From: Dasypus novemcinctus | Taxonomy: Eukaryota > Chordata > Mammalia > Cingulata > Dasypodidae | Direction of reading: 5' to 3' | Assembly: GCF_030445035.2 (NCBI RefSeq) | Contig: NC_080678.1 | Coordinates: 116,255,947-116,319,946, forward strand | Length of the DNA stretch: 64,000 bases | In this document: positions 1 to 11,745 of the stretch, piece after piece | How positions within the stretch are numbered: position 1 is the first letter of the stretch | How the letters are laid out: every line of letters begins with the position of its first letter | The notes under the pieces: model-generated | Told to the model about the DNA's origin: nothing | What the model saw: the letters and a program-made list of their open reading frames with translations, nothing else | The model's database searches: none | Position numbers and translations under genes: made by a program

Positions 1-803
1 GCAACCAGAGTGTTCTTTTAAAAACATAAATTAGATTAAATCCCTCTGTTGTTTAAAACCCACCAATGGACTGTACAACACAGGGAATCCAGGGGTGGAA
101 GATGGACTGTGGTTAACAGGAAAAATATGAGAATGCTCTCTCATGAACAATAAATGTATAATACTAAGATAGGGTGTTAATAATCAGGTGGGTTGGGAGA
201 AAAATACACCAAATATAAGATATGGGCTATAGCTGGTAGTAATTTTTAAAAAAAGATTTATTTTATTTATTTCTCCCTGACCCCCCGTGTTTGCGCTTGC
301 TGTCTGCTCTCTGTGTCTGTTCACTGTCTGCTTGTCTTCTTTTTAGGAGGCACGGGGAACTGAACTGGGACCTCCCAGGTAGGAGAGAGGCACCCAAAGG
401 CTTAAGCCACCTTTGCTCCCACATATTGCATGTCTTGTTGTGTTTCCTCCTTGCATCTCTTTTTTGCATCATCTCACTGTAGCTCTATTGTGTTATCTCG
501 CTGTGCCAGCCCATCAGGACAGCTCACTGACTTGCTTGTCTTCTTTAGGAGACACTGGGAACTGAACCCGGGACCTCCCATGTGCTACATGCTTGAGCCA
601 CATCTGCTTCCTAGTAGTCATATTTTGAATCTTTCATAGTTTGTAACAAATATTTCATAACAAGGCAAGGTGTTGGTGGTGGGGAGATGTATGGGAACCC
701 TGTATGATGATATGCATGTTTGTTTTGTAAGTTCACTTTTAATATACACTTATTGTTTGTGTATTTTTATGTATGAATGACTTACTTCAATAAAATTTAT
801 TTA
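1..803 (+). mobile_element. L1 3' end (3'UTR), interrupted by a SINE
   Basis: AT-rich sequence with the wording of xenarthran L1 3'UTR (ATGGACTGTACAACACAGGG..., ending AATAAAATTTATTTAAAAAAAC). The window starts inside it, and a SINE at 247-611 splits it. Similar 3'UTR text occurs at 16,221-16,812. Confidence 0.7.
247..611 (-). mobile_element. DAS-type SINE, dimeric form
   Basis: Minus-strand SINE. Two tRNA-like heads (GGACCTCCCA...GAGCCACATCTGCTTCC type) are visible, one at about 340-410 and one at about 545-611, followed by a pyrimidine-rich block and T-rich tail on the + strand. Flanking TAGTAATTTTT / TAGTCATATTTT suggests a diverged target duplication. Confidence 0.85.
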
Positions 804-814
804 AAAAAACAAAC

Positions 815-1240
815 CTCCAATGGCTTCCCCCATAATCCTTTGAATAAAATTTTAAAAATCCTTATCTTGGCCTATAACATCCTTCATGATCTGGTCCCAG
901 CCTCCCTCTTGGTCCTCATCTCTCACCGCTCTCCTCCTGGCTCACTGCTCTCCAGCCACACTGACTTTCTTCTGTTCCTTGAACAAGCTCATTCCTGCCT
1001 TAGGACCTTCGCACTGGCTATCACCTCTGCCTAGAGCTGCCCAATCCATCCATCTGCCCATGACTGTCCTTCTCTGACCTCCCAACATAAAGTGGGCCCA
1101 GTCTCTACCTCACCTCCAGGTTCTATTTTCTTCCTGGGAGACAGAGTATACCCCTGCATGTCTCTGGCCTTTGTTCTCAAAGCTCTACCTTCTTTTGACC
1201 CTTCACCAGAATCCTCTCCAATCTGGGAGCCAATGCATTC
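815..1240 (+). repeat. L2 (LINE-2) fragment
   Basis: Text typical of the L2 3' half on + (CAATGGCTTCCCC, CATGATCTGGTCCC, CTTAGGACCTTCGCACTGGC). Heavily mutated, non-coding. Confidence 0.75.
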
Positions 1241-1426
1241 CCATTTGTATTAGTGTTTCAGTGAGGTTTCTGACACGTTCAGTAAAGAGTCCTGTTTAAT
1301 CAAGGGCTGAGTTCACCAATGTCTACCAAAACACTGGTATGAAGGACCTTGCCCCAAGGAAGACTGGCCCTAAGTCCAGGCCCTTTCTGTACAAGAAGTC
1401 ATGATGCATTTAAAGTAAGCACCCTC

Positions 1427-1774
1427 TGGGAAGCATATATGGCTCAAGTGTCTGAGCTCCCACCTGCCACATGGGAGGTCCCAGGTTTGGTTCCCGGTAC
1501 CTCCTAAACAAGATAAGCAAGACAGTGAGCTGAAGTGATGGGCTGGCATGGTGAGCTGACACAACAAGAGACACAAGAAGGAAAACACAAGGAGAGATAC
1601 AATAAAGCAGAGAGTGGAGTTGACTTAAGCAATTAGGTGCCTCACTCCTACATGGGAGGTCGCGGAATCGGGACCTCCTTAAAGGAAGATGAGCAGACAA
1701 CAAACAGACACAGCAAATGCAAACAATGATGGGGTGAGAAAAAATAAATAAATCTTTAAAATAAATAAACAGAT
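1427..1774 (+). mobile_element. DAS-type SINE, dimeric, perfect 16-bp TSD
   Basis: Two tRNA-like units (GAAGCATATATGGCTCAAG... and TTGACTTAAGCAATTAGG...) with an A-rich tail of AATAAATAAATC. The duplication TAAAGTAAGCACCCTC is perfect at 1,411-1,426 and 1,775-1,790, indicating a fairly recent insertion. Confidence 0.92.
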
Positions 1775-1914
1775 AAAGTAAGCACCCTCAATCTTTCCAT
1801 CCTGTGATGGAAAAAAAAAAGCCATTTCCAGCCCCCACCAAGGATGGAAAAAGGCAGAGCTCACAGTTTATCTCCCAAATGGCATTACTCCATCAAATAG
1901 CTATTGGAATGGGA

Positions 1915-2370
1915 GAACTTAGAGCTGTATGTACCCCCAGAAAAACATGTTCTCAAACTTAATCCATTCCTGTGGGTGTGAACCCATTGTAAGTAGGACG
2001 TTTTAATGAGGCTACTTCAGTTAAGGTGTGGCTCACCTCAGGATGGTTCTTAATCTTATTACTGGAGTCCTTTATAGGTAAAATGAGATTCAGAGGGATC
2101 TACCAGAAGCCAGAAACTAAAATTCAACAGAACCAGGAAAAGAGAGAGGACAGGAGAGGCCGCCATGTGCATTTTCATGTAACAGAGGAGTCAAGGACCA
2201 AGGATCACTGGCAGCCAGTCCCAGAATGCCAGTCTTTATGAAGAAAGTATCACCTTGATGATGTCTTGATTTGAATTTTCTCTTAGTCTCAAAACTATGA
2301 GTGAACAAATTCCCATTTTTTAAGTTGACCCATTGTATGGTATTTCTTGAGCAACCCAGGAAACAAAAAC
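1915..2370 (+). mobile_element. MaLR-like LTR, 5'-incomplete
   Basis: Shares order and wording with the LTR at 11,012-11,502 (read on its minus strand) and with 13,635-14,055: GGGTGTGAACCCATT, GTAAGTAGGAC, AGTTAAGGTGTGGC, then the CCTTGATG block and ATTTCTTGAGCA end. Solo LTR-type fragment without coding sequence. Confidence 0.7.
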
Positions 2371-2544
2371 ACTGAGTTTCTGTGACCTTGGCCTTTGGCC
2401 TTCTCACAGACTGAGGGGGAAGCAGAGCAAGGCAGAAAAATTCAGGGAGAGAGGAATCTCAGGGATGTGTCTCTGTGATCTAGAGTTTGCCACCATCTCC
2501 GAAGAGTTGAAAGGACCTCTGTAGCCTTGCGTGTCCTCTGGTGG

Positions 2545-2800
2545 ATGACAAGCACAATTCCACTTATTGGACACATTCTGGATGCCAGACCCTGTGCTAG
2601 GATTTTAATGATAATAATGGTACCAACAGCTGCCACTTGTGCACTCTGGTCCACACACTATGGACCAGACACAGTGCCTGGCATCTAGAAGCTTTGTGTT
2701 GTCTCATTTCCCATAGCAGTTCTCTGAGGTCAATATTATCATCTGCCACTGGATAGAGGCAGAAAGTCTCCAAGAACAGAAGGGATTTGCCAGATGGCTA
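2545..2800 (-). repeat. MIR fragment
   Basis: Reads like the reverse of MIR: ATTGGACACATTCTGGATGCCAGACCCTGTGCTAGG, then GAGGTCAATATTATCATCTGCCACTGGATAGAGG. Old and diverged. Confidence 0.6.
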
Positions 2801-2804
2801 CCAC

Positions 2805-3535
2805 TGCAGGTTGCACTCCTTCTTCTATATGGAATTGCTTCTTTCCTAGCCTCCTGGCACTTACATGAGAAAGAGCTCATGACTAAACGCAGGTGACTGG
2901 GACCTGCGACCCTCCTGTTCTAGCCAGTGAATCACAAGGGTGAGGATCTGCGAGCTCAGGAAACCGTCCCCCACGGAAGTTGCCCCCAGCACTTCTTCAG
3001 CTGGGTTTCAGAGGGAGATACCAAGGCCTGCGTCACTCTTCTGGGAACTCCCTTGTAGAGGTGTTTCTTGGAATAAGATAGTACAGGACTCAGAGCTGGA
3101 TTGCCCAGGGAGCCCAGTTCCTGCCATCTGCCACTGGTGACTTGCCTCAGCCTGTCTGGGGTGCTGCAGTAAGGGTGAGCTTGGAGCAAGGCCCTGGCAA
3201 GAGTTTCTCCAGACATGGGCAGGCCTGGTGCACAGAGGTTGCTGGGGTGGGGTGAGCAGCATGTGTAGGAGGCCCCTGTGAGCAGGAAATGGGAAAGGGG
3301 TGAGATGGGCATCTGTCACCAAGAGACTCGCTCCTAAGGTCCTCTCCCAGAGCAAGGCAATCAGAACCTGTGGTTCTGTGGGTTAGAAATGAGGCCACTT
3401 TAGTGAAAGGCCTGCAGCCCGGCCCCCTTTCTGTAGGGGCAGCAAGGCCAGTGATGTGAGCATATGCCACGGCCAAGTACTTGGGTAGATTGCATAGCTG
3501 GGATTTGGTCGGCAAGAGGCTGGGCCCTGACATAA
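2805..3535. other. Unique non-coding sequence
   Basis: No repeat, RNA or exon recognised. Several overlapping minus-strand frames exist here, but they have no domain and no splice context, and they look like chance frames in GC-rich DNA. Confidence 0.5.
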
Positions 3536-3539
3536 GCCT

Positions 3540-3760
3540 GGGAGTCTGCGAGAGTCACACAGGGTATGCTGGTGATGGCACCTTCAGGGACTTGGATTCC
3601 AACCTCCTCGATGCACAGATGGAGGAACAGAGGCCCAGGCAGGGGAAGCAACCTGTCAAGGTCCCTCAGCAATTGAGTGATAGAGTTGGCACCTCCCACA
3701 CTTCTGTACTTTTGGGTAAGAAATTCTCCCCTCTCCTCCAGCTCTAACACTAAAAATACA
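3540..3760 (-). repeat. MIR fragment
   Basis: Reverse-MIR wording: ATGCACAGATGGAGGAACAGAGGCCC, then CAACCTGTCAAGGTCCCTCAGCAATTGAGTGATAGAGTTGGC. Lies within a chance minus-strand open frame of 202 codons. Confidence 0.65.
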
Positions 3761-3764
3761 GCAT

Positions 3765-4440
3765 CGAGTACATGAGCAGGAGCAGTGTTTAGCCTGGCAG
3801 CTGTGGGAGGGCTCGTATGTCTGATCCTTCGTGACACCACTGGAGTGTCTTTGGAAAGCCAAGTTTTCATCCTAGTTGTATGGATGGGGTTTGTGTTCGT
3901 GGCAGCCACATGCCACCCCACCTCCACCCCAGAAGGGTGTTCCCTAAAACCCTCTGGGCACTGCGCCTTTGCTTGTAATTTTCCTCTAATGATATCTTGT
4001 TTTGCCAACTAAATTAAGACTATGACAGAGAACAGAGACTACCTCTAGCAGTTTAGTTCAATTAAGATTTCACATCAACAAATTAAAACGCATCCTCACC
4101 GTCTGCAAAGTAAATCTGCCTACGTTTAGGCAGAGGCTCTGGTATTTGCTGCTCAGGCATCTAGCTGATAAGAGCTGAGTGCCAGTCAGGGCCCACCCCT
4201 CCTGGGGCTGGCTGTGCGGATGGGAGCTGGGCTTTGTCACCAGGGACTTAGAGCCCCCGGGCCAGGGCTTCCCAAACATCAGCGTTAGGACCAGGCTGAG
4301 CCTCTGATGGCATTTTCAGTTTCTCTGTAAAATGACAAAAACGAAAACAATATTGTCACTTTTTTCCGTAAAACTAAATTTATTCAAATAAAAGGATGCC
4401 AACACATGCTTTTTTAAAAGTGCCTAATTTGTCAATTGAA
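3765..4440. other. Unique non-coding sequence
   Basis: No recognisable repeat or gene. Mixed base composition. Confidence 0.45.
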
Positions 4441-4444
4441 TGAA

Positions 4445-5040
4445 ACAGATGAAAACCCCTGCTCTCAGGGAGCTTATATTCTGCAGGCAGGGGTGGAAGG
4501 GACAGACAGTAAACAAGACAAATGAGTAAAACATGCAATAACTTAGAAAGCGATAAGAGCCATGGAGAAAAATAAAGTGGGGAAAGAAGATACGGCTTAT
4601 GGAGGGCAGAGGGGTTTGAGATTTTGAGTAGGATAGTTGGGGAAGGCCTCCATGAGGTGACAGCCTGAAGAGGTGAGACAGAGAGCTGTGGGGGCTGTGG
4701 GGAGCAGGGCAGTGCTCGGGCAGAGCGCGCCGAGTGCGCAGCCTGATGGTCTGTGGAGGAACAGGAAGGAGGAGGAGAGGAAGATTGGGGTTTAGGGCCT
4801 GCTAGGCCTTTGTAGGGACTTCGGTTCATTCCTGAGTGAACAGGAAACCAGCAGTGTGTTGGAGCAGAGAAGAGCAAGCTCTGCCATACATTTTAACAGG
4901 ACCACTGTGGCTGCTGTGTGGAGAACAGACAGGGGGAGGCAAGGTTTGGGAGCAGCGGGAGCAGCGACACCAGTCAGGAGGCAACTGTGGTAACAGAAAC
5001 TCATGGGTGCTGACGGTGGACAAGAGGATAGGGAGAAGCT
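4445..5040 (-). repeat. L2 fragment
   Basis: Minus-orientation L2 text: CTCTCAGGGAGCTTATATTCTGCAGG, GACAGTAAACAAGACAAATGAG, GGAAGGCCTCCATGAGGTGACAGCCTGAAG, then the GGAGCAGCGGGAGCAGC block. Confidence 0.75.
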
Positions 5041-5274
5041 GGTGACAAGAGGATATTGGTGCAAACTGTCTGAAATTGGTAATCTCCCAGAAAACTCACC
5101 ACATCAGCTCAGCCTCCCCTTGCGATCATTGCAAGGCAATCCCACTGATGCTTGGCCTTGGGAAATCTGCGCAGGGCCCTTAAGTCCTCAGTAGCACCAC
5201 ATGGACCCCACAATGTGGCACTCCTTAAAGTGGACCTTATCCTCTGTGGAATGAGATGAAAGATTTTTTCCTTC

Positions 5275-5430
5275 TAAGGAGTGTTTTCCTCATTGCAAAT
5301 TAGAAGAGAACTGGATAGAATGTCAGCTCCGTGAGGGCAGGTTCTGTGCCCACATCAGATGTTCCCCGATACCTCTTCAAGGCTTGGGACATGGGGACTC
5401 AAAAAACAGTTGCTGAACAAATGAATGAGG
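5275..5430 (+). repeat. L2 3' end fragment
   Basis: AATGTCAGCTCCGTGAGGGCAGG, then TTGCTGAACAAATGAATGAGG, the diagnostic 3' end of L2. Confidence 0.75.
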
Positions 5431-5434
5431 ACCC

Positions 5435-6200
5435 TTTATCCCGTAGGTACGACTTTAAACAGTTTTAAAACAAACTCTGAAAATGTATATCCTTTTATTT
5501 TTTAAACCAGAGGTCTGCTTTTGTTTGTTTTTTCTCCTATTAATATATAGAATTATTCCATGGATTAGGTTCTTGCCTCTAGGCTTTGGGCAACTTGGGG
5601 GTTTTGTCTTGGCCTCTTGCCCTTGCTCTTCTTTTCCTGTTTCCTTTTCCCCTCTACCCCTGTAATCTTATTTGCTTATTATAGAAAACCAAATATAGAG
5701 TTTCATGCTTTCTATTTATAATATTTACCATGGATAAATGGAAAGAATTTTATTTCTGTCTCTTAGAAAAACCCAACAACCAAATTAAATTCCTTTTTAC
5801 TTGTGTAACTTTCGATTGGGTTTCTTCCCCCTGTATGCCAGCACCCTACTTTCTGAGCCTGAGAAGTTGAGACCACTTCCCATAGAGAAGGAAAACACAC
5901 CAAACGTGAGATTTGGACTTCCCACCACTTCAAACCTCCCCTATTTAACTTGCATGGTAATTTGCATAAATCTACATATGTTATGCAATCAGCCTGCTCT
6001 CCTTTTACATTTAAGCATAAAATAATCTTGCTTTTATAATGTTTTTCTTCTCTGCTGCCTTCTTTATTTCTTTCTGGTCTTGAGATTTAGATTTTTGTAA
6101 AAGGAATTGGCAAAAGGCCAAGGGTACAGACACACTGCCTAGTCACAGGGGAGAAGGGAATGGGGGAGCTGTATGGTGAGACTGTCCCTGGGTTTTTTTT
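5435..6200. other. AT-rich unique sequence
   Basis: No gene or clear repeat seen. Contains T-rich runs (5,505-5,545 and 6,192-6,202). Confidence 0.45.
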
Positions 6201-6204
6201 TTTT

Positions 6205-6545
6205 ACTCATGCAGTAAATGTTTCCTGAGTGTCTACATGCCAGGACCCTGCCAGGTGCTGGGAGTACAGTGGCGAGCAAGCCAGGCACATTTCTTACTTA
6301 CATGGAGATGACACTCTGATAAGGAAAACAGGCAAATAAATAAAAAGATGATTTCTGAGACCAGTAAATGTAGAAAAGAAAGCATAGTGACTGGAAAACT
6401 GGCTTAGGTGAAGTGATTCATGAAAGGTCTCTCTGGAGAAGTAGCATTTGAGCTGAGGCCCGAATGATGAGGAGAGAGCCGTGTGAACATCCAGTAGAAA
6501 AGCTCTTGACAGTAGGAACAGCAGGTAAAGAGGTTCAGAGATGAG
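6205..6545 (-). repeat. L2 fragment
   Basis: TGTCTACATGCCAGGACCCTGCCAGGTGCTGG, GGCAAATAAATAAAAAGATG, GAGAAGTAGCATTTGAGCTGAGGCC, the minus-strand L2 pattern. Confidence 0.8.
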
Positions 6546-6599
6546 AACATGCTTGGAGGGTATAAGAAACAGAAAGGAGATGGATTCTTGAGTACACTT

Positions 6600-7060
6600 T
6601 TAGTATAAAGGAAGAGAAGAAGTTTTATTATACAACAAAAAGAAGCCTGACAGAGGCGGGTGTTCTATGGATCAATAATTTAACAAATCAGCAGCACCAA
6701 GGGTCAGACCATCTCCTTTCAGCTTAGGTACTCGTTTGGGCTGACTTCCATCCAGGTCCAAGATGGCTACTGAAGCTCCAATCTTACGCAACATCCTCCA
6801 TCTTTATACAGTGTCCAGCGGCAGAAAAGAAGAGGGCAAACCCTTTTCTTTTCAGACCAAGGAAACCCTTCTCAAGATTCTGCACACGTTTCCCTTTACA
6901 TTTCATAAGATAATCAAGTTTCATCACATGCCCATTCCTAAGCTCGTCCCTGGCAAGGGGAACGTAATTACTAAGACTGGTTTACAGTGGAGCACAGGGG
7001 AGACCTGCCCTCTACTGAACTTCACTGAAGAACCTGTGCTCCAGACTTCTGACAATAACT
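6600..7060. repeat. Ancient repeat-like sequence, family not identified
   Basis: AAGATGGCTACTGAAGCTCCAATC followed by an A/G-rich block resembles old LTR-type repeats. A 99-codon frame (6,763-7,062) exists but has no recognisable domain. I leave this unnamed. Confidence 0.35.
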
Positions 7061-7394
7061 AGGCTTCTGAGAGCAAAACCCGGGTTCTCTGAGCAAGGAA
7101 GAAGTGGGGAACAGCTGGCTGTAAGTAGGTGATCAGGAACATTGGCCTCAGGAGGTCAGCGTGACTGGAGTGCTGGTGAAAGAGAAGGCTATGGAGTGGA
7201 ACTGAGGTGGTTCAGAGCTTGTCTAAGGTTCTTCAAAGGTAATCTTTCCTAACTGCATAAATCTCTAAAGGCCTTGCCCCACTGTACAAGGGACCCTCCG
7301 CACGCTCTGCTCCCCTCTCCCCTACCCGCCCCCCCCAACAGTCCTCCATCCAGGATCGACACAACCTCTGGGTAAGAAATCGTGGAAACTGCCA

Positions 7395-7590
7395 GCTCAG
7401 GTATCAGACACTGACTCTACCACCAGCTGATGACACTAAGTCACTTCCCTCACTTTCTTTATCTATAAAAATGATACAGAAGTGTCTGCCCTGCTAGCCC
7501 TTCAGGGAGTTTGCAAGGATCAAATAAGAATAATTTGGCAAGTCCTTTGAAAACTGTGAAGCACCACGGTTATTATAATTGCTGTTGTTG
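7395..7590 (+). repeat. MIR fragment
   Basis: Plus-strand MIR wording: ACTCTACCACCAGCTGATGACACTAAGTCACTTCCC, CTATAAAAATGATACAG, TTTGCAAGGATCAAATAAG. Confidence 0.7.
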
Positions 7591-7594
7591 TTCT

Positions 7595-8685
7595 TCCATA
7601 TGGGATACAAGAGTTTAAAATGTTCAGTAGTCACGTCCTCCAGCTCCTGGGAATGGATAGCTCTGGTTTTGGAAAGCTGTGTCCTCTGAGGGGGTAAAGA
7701 GGGCACCGTCTCACCCATCATTCCCCCAGGTCTTTTCTCAGCACCCCCAAACCCCCTGTAGCCTTCGGTGCTTTATATCAGAGATGTCCTTGGAAACAAG
7801 CTGGGCTGATGTTCAATAAAATGTAAGCTAAAGCTGGCTGAGTTATTATCTTTTTTTTCTTGATAAAAAGAGTGGATGTATTTTCATTACCGGCAGAGTG
7901 CTTTTAGCTGGTGCAGACAATTAAGCCCTGGAAATGCAGCAATCCATTTCACACTGAGAGAAGATGTGAGGGATGACTCTCACCAAAAACCCAGGTCCTG
8001 GAGGAGCTGAAAACAGTCATCCTGCCCGAGGATAAAAACCATAGAATTGAGGGGGTGTAATTAGCTAAACCAGCCCCCAGCTATCCCCAAACAACTGCAC
8101 AGTGGAATGCTGCTATTGCTGCTGGCATGAGAGTGGTGTCCCCTGATACTTCTCTTGCACACACTAAGACCCTTCTCAGCTACCCTCTTCTTATTTTCAC
8201 CATCTCTTGGGAAGGCAGGCAGGGAGGAGCTCCATGTTATTGGCAGCAGCAGAACAAACTACCTTTCAGACACTCTTCTTGGCTTTTCTTCAGGATCTCC
8301 TGATTATCAACCTCAACCCTGAAGCCTGACCGTATGTCCAAGGAATTGTCTCCATTCCAAAGGACTGGGAAAAGTCATCTTATAGGGGAAGACATTCTCC
8401 CTTCCTCTCTCTCCCCTTCCCTTTCTTCTTCCTTCCCTCCCTGCTTTCCTCTCCCCTTCTTTCTCCTCTCTTTCCTTCATTTCATTTTCTCTTTTTTTTA
8501 AGTGGTGAATTTAATAATCCTAATTTCCAGCTCCTGGAGGCAGAGGTGAGATGACAACCGCCTGTCCCTTGGCCCAACCCAAGCTGAGGGGAAGGAGTGG
8601 TAAGCTGCAGACTCTTGGAAACGCCTAGTTTGGTGGTAGTGTGGCTTACCTGGCAACACATCTGCCTCCCCCTGACACTGTGAGC
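7595..8685. other. Unique sequence with a pyrimidine-rich tract
   Basis: No exon or repeat recognised. 8,395-8,480 is a CTTCC/CTCT-rich polypyrimidine tract on +. 7,855-8,340 is repeat-free and could hold a conserved non-coding element, but alignment would be needed. Confidence 0.45.
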
Positions 8686-8689
8686 AACT

Positions 8690-8805
8690 CGAGGGCAGGG
8701 ACTAGGTTGTTTCCCCACCCCCCACCCCATCTCTGCATCTCCAGCAGCTGGCACAATGCCTAGGAGAGAGTCAGCGCTCAGATGTCTGATGAATGAAAAG
8801 GAAGG
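8690..8805 (+). repeat. L2 3' end fragment
   Basis: GTGAGCAACTCGAGGGCAGGGACTAGG, CTGGCACAATGCCTAGG, ATGTCTGATGAATGAAAAGG. Confidence 0.75.
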
Positions 8806-8829
8806 AAGGGAGGAAGGAGTGAACGCAGC

Positions 8830-9835
8830 CACCTCTGTGTTGGTTTACTTTCCACTGCTTTCTCTTTTTGTTTTGTTCAATACCCACTGCCTCCCCCCGC
8901 TGCCCCCATCATAAGTTAGAAAATGAAAATTACTTCAGAGATTGAAGATCTCTGACTGAGGATTATGAAGTGATAGGATCTGGTACATTATTTTTTTTTC
9001 TTCAACCACTTAAGCTCTAGTTTCTCTCCTGTTTACTGTTAGAAGTTTCCCAAATCAGTTGTGAACCTGCGCCTGCCTTGAGGGAGTAAGAGGAGAGTAC
9101 TGGGGTGCTTGTCCAAGCTTATTATCTTCTCCATTACTCAGGTGTGTTCCCCTGAGCTTTTGCATGATTTTATTTTAATGCAGTTATTTGTATTAGGCGA
9201 GTCTCCAGCTCAGCCAGGCCACAGAGGGAGGTGGGGGAAGCAGGGAGGAGCTGATGGAAAAATAAATACCCTGAAGGTTCATGATGATCTGGCCATGGCT
9301 TTAATATGAAACAAATTTGCTCTAACTTGCTTTCCTACATTCAGCATTTCTGCTAGAATTAATTTATAATTATCAAACTCCAGTTAGGCCAGAAGACTCC
9401 TTGCAAAGGACTTTGATATGATTAGGAAAGGGCTTAGAAATATAATTTGCATGGTTCTTGCCCTCTCTGCCAATGACATTCCTGGAGAAGACACCTTGTT
9501 CTTCCTGGCAAGAGAAATTCCAAGGGCAGACAGAGCTGAACTTCAGGGTCCCTGGGGCTGCTGATCCAAGGCTGGCCCAAGAAGAAGATGCTTTCCTGGA
9601 ACAACTAGCCTGAGAGAGTCTCCATCTCAGCATTCAAGAGCTGAGAGTCAGTGAGTGGCCAGGCAGGAACAGTGCCAAGCGCGTGCTTACAGTAGCTGCA
9701 CCCAGCATTTCAGCATGGAGGCCCTTTGGTAGTTGTCCAGCACCAGCCTGGGTCATTCCAGGAGACTCCTGGTCTCACCCTTGTTTAGGAAACATTGGCA
9801 ACCCCTGCAATCCATCTCATATCTTAACTCTTCAG
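8830..9835. other. Unique non-coding sequence
   Basis: No repeat family, RNA gene or exon recognised across this stretch. Open frames are short and unsupported. Confidence 0.45.
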
Positions 9836-11011
9836 CCCTGCAACAGTTGAGCCAGGGCAGCACAAAAGTAAGCAAAGATACACTGAAAAATATAAAATAT
9901 TCTTGAAAAAAAATGAAAGAAAACCTAAATAAAGGGAAAGACATCCTGTGTTCATGGATTGGAAGACTTACTATTGCTAAAATGACAATACTCCCAAATT
10001 AAGCTACAGATTTAGCACAATTCCTATTAAAATCTCAGCCACCTTACAATAAGAGAAAAGATGAATAATTGAAAATCAATGATTTCTCTTAACATTCCTC
10101 AGAGAATTGAGGTCACAGAGCAAACTGCCACCCCAAAAACTGTAGGGACAGATGAATATAGAGGATACAGATAAGCTTACCTGAAGCAGAAACACTGGGG
10201 CCAGGAACCAGAAGGAATACTTAAATGGTAACAGAGTTTGAGTGTAGACTATTTTGAGAGTTAAAAACTCCTGAGGGCCCAGTCTAAGGGAGCCACCATA
10301 TTTTAATGGGATTTACTTCTGATAACCTCGCTAGGTTCTTAGTGAAATTAAGGAAAGAATCTCCTCATGTATGGCCAGGGGGAGGGCGAAAGTAACTATT
10401 GTGAAACACGCCCAGAGCATTCTCCACAATAAAGGCCTACCCAGCAAGGGAGAAGACTTCACCTGAGCTTTATACAACTTGGAGGAAGGAAATGACCCAA
10501 CTCCAGGCCCCTCTAGCCTTCCTGACTCTCCTAAAGGGGAAAAAAACTTGCTGAGAGGCACTTGTGCCCAGGGACAGAGGCTCACTAAAAAATGATAGAA
10601 TGTGTCTCTTCCCTATGCACTTTGCCACCACATCAACAGGGCTTCTATATAATAACAGTAGATTTTAGCTGAAAGAACTGCAAGGCTCAAACTCTATTTA
10701 AGAAGGAGTCTCTAAGGAAACCCAAAGACAACAGGGAAGACAAAAGCAAGGGCACTGAGGAAACTGAAGCCTTAGACAACTACAGCTACAGCAAACAGTA
10801 AACACAACCTACTCCTGGCCAGATAAATATAAAACCTCATACTGAAGACCTACATATCTCAGTTCCTATTACTCAATACATCACGTCCTGTTTTAAAAAA
10901 AAAAAATTACAAGGCATGCTAAAAGTTAATAAAAAACACAATCTGAAGAAACAGAGCAAGCACAAGAACTGGACTCAGGTATGGCAGAGATTTTGGAATT
11001 ATTAGACCAGG

Positions 11012-11261
11012 TGTTTTAGTTTCCTAGCTGCTGAAAACAGGTACCATAAAATGAGTTGGCTTAAACAATGAGGATTTATTAGTTTAAAGTTTGAAGCTGA
11101 GAAAATGTCCAAATCAAGGTGCTGCTTTCTTCCTAAACACTGGCCGCTGGTGATCCCGGGCTTCTCTGTCACATGGCAAGGCATTTGGCAGCATCTGCTA
11201 ATCTCTCCCTCTTCCTTCTCTCCTGGGTTTCACTGCTTTTAGCTTCTTGCTTTTCTTTCTT

Positions 11262-11351
<90 letters not shown>

Positions 11352-11502
11352 CATCCCATTTAAAGGATTCCAGAGGATAAAGACCCATCCTGGGTCATGC
11401 CTTAACTGAAGATCCTACTTTCAATAGGTTTACACCCACAAGAATAGATTAGCTTTAAGAACATAATTTGCTTGGGGGTATGTACGGTTCAAAACAACCA
11501 CA
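11012..11502 (-). mobile_element. Solo MaLR-like LTR with 5-bp TSD and CT microsatellite
   Basis: The LTR starts TGTTTTAGTTTCCTAG on + and ends CAACCACA. It is bounded by the perfect duplication CCAGG at 11,007-11,011 and 11,503-11,507. Read on the minus strand it begins TGTGGTTGTTTTGAAC and shares sequence with 1,915-2,370. A (CT)n expansion lies inside. Confidence 0.85.
11253..11350. repeat. (CT)n/(GA)n microsatellite
   Basis: A few TTTC units are followed by about 40 CT units, ending at CCCCATCCC. It creates a spurious Arg-Glu repeat frame on the minus strand and a Ser-Leu frame on the plus strand. Confidence 0.97.
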
Positions 11503-11650
11503 CCAGGAATTTACACTAATGATGACCAGGAATTTAAAATAATGATTAAAGGCTCTAATGGAAAAAGTTGAACAGTTGGGTTATATAAGAAGAGAGATGA
11601 GAACTCTAAGAAAGAATCAAAAGGAAATCCTAGGAATCAAAAACTAATGG

Positions 11651-11733
11651 ACACACAGCAAATGGACACAGAGAGCAGACAACTGGCGGGGGGAGGGGAA
11701 GGGGAGAGAAATAAACAAATTAAAAAAACCAAA
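11651..11733 (+). mobile_element. 5'-truncated DAS-type SINE tail
   Basis: Only the 3' part (ACACACAGCAAATGGACACAGAGAGCAGAC, G-rich block, AAATAAACAAATT tail) is present. Flanking CAAAAACTAATGG recurs as AAAAACTAATGG at about 12,188-12,199. The next SINE landed next to its tail, inside that duplication. Confidence 0.75.
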
Positions 11734-11745
11734 ATTAATGAAATA

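Noticed and set aside
3400-4008. 202-codon minus-strand frame
   Set aside because: Overlaps a MIR fossil, no known domain, several competing frames; likely chance.
11169-11409. Open frames encoding Arg-Glu or Ser-Leu repeats
   Set aside because: They are translations of a CT/GA microsatellite inside an LTR.
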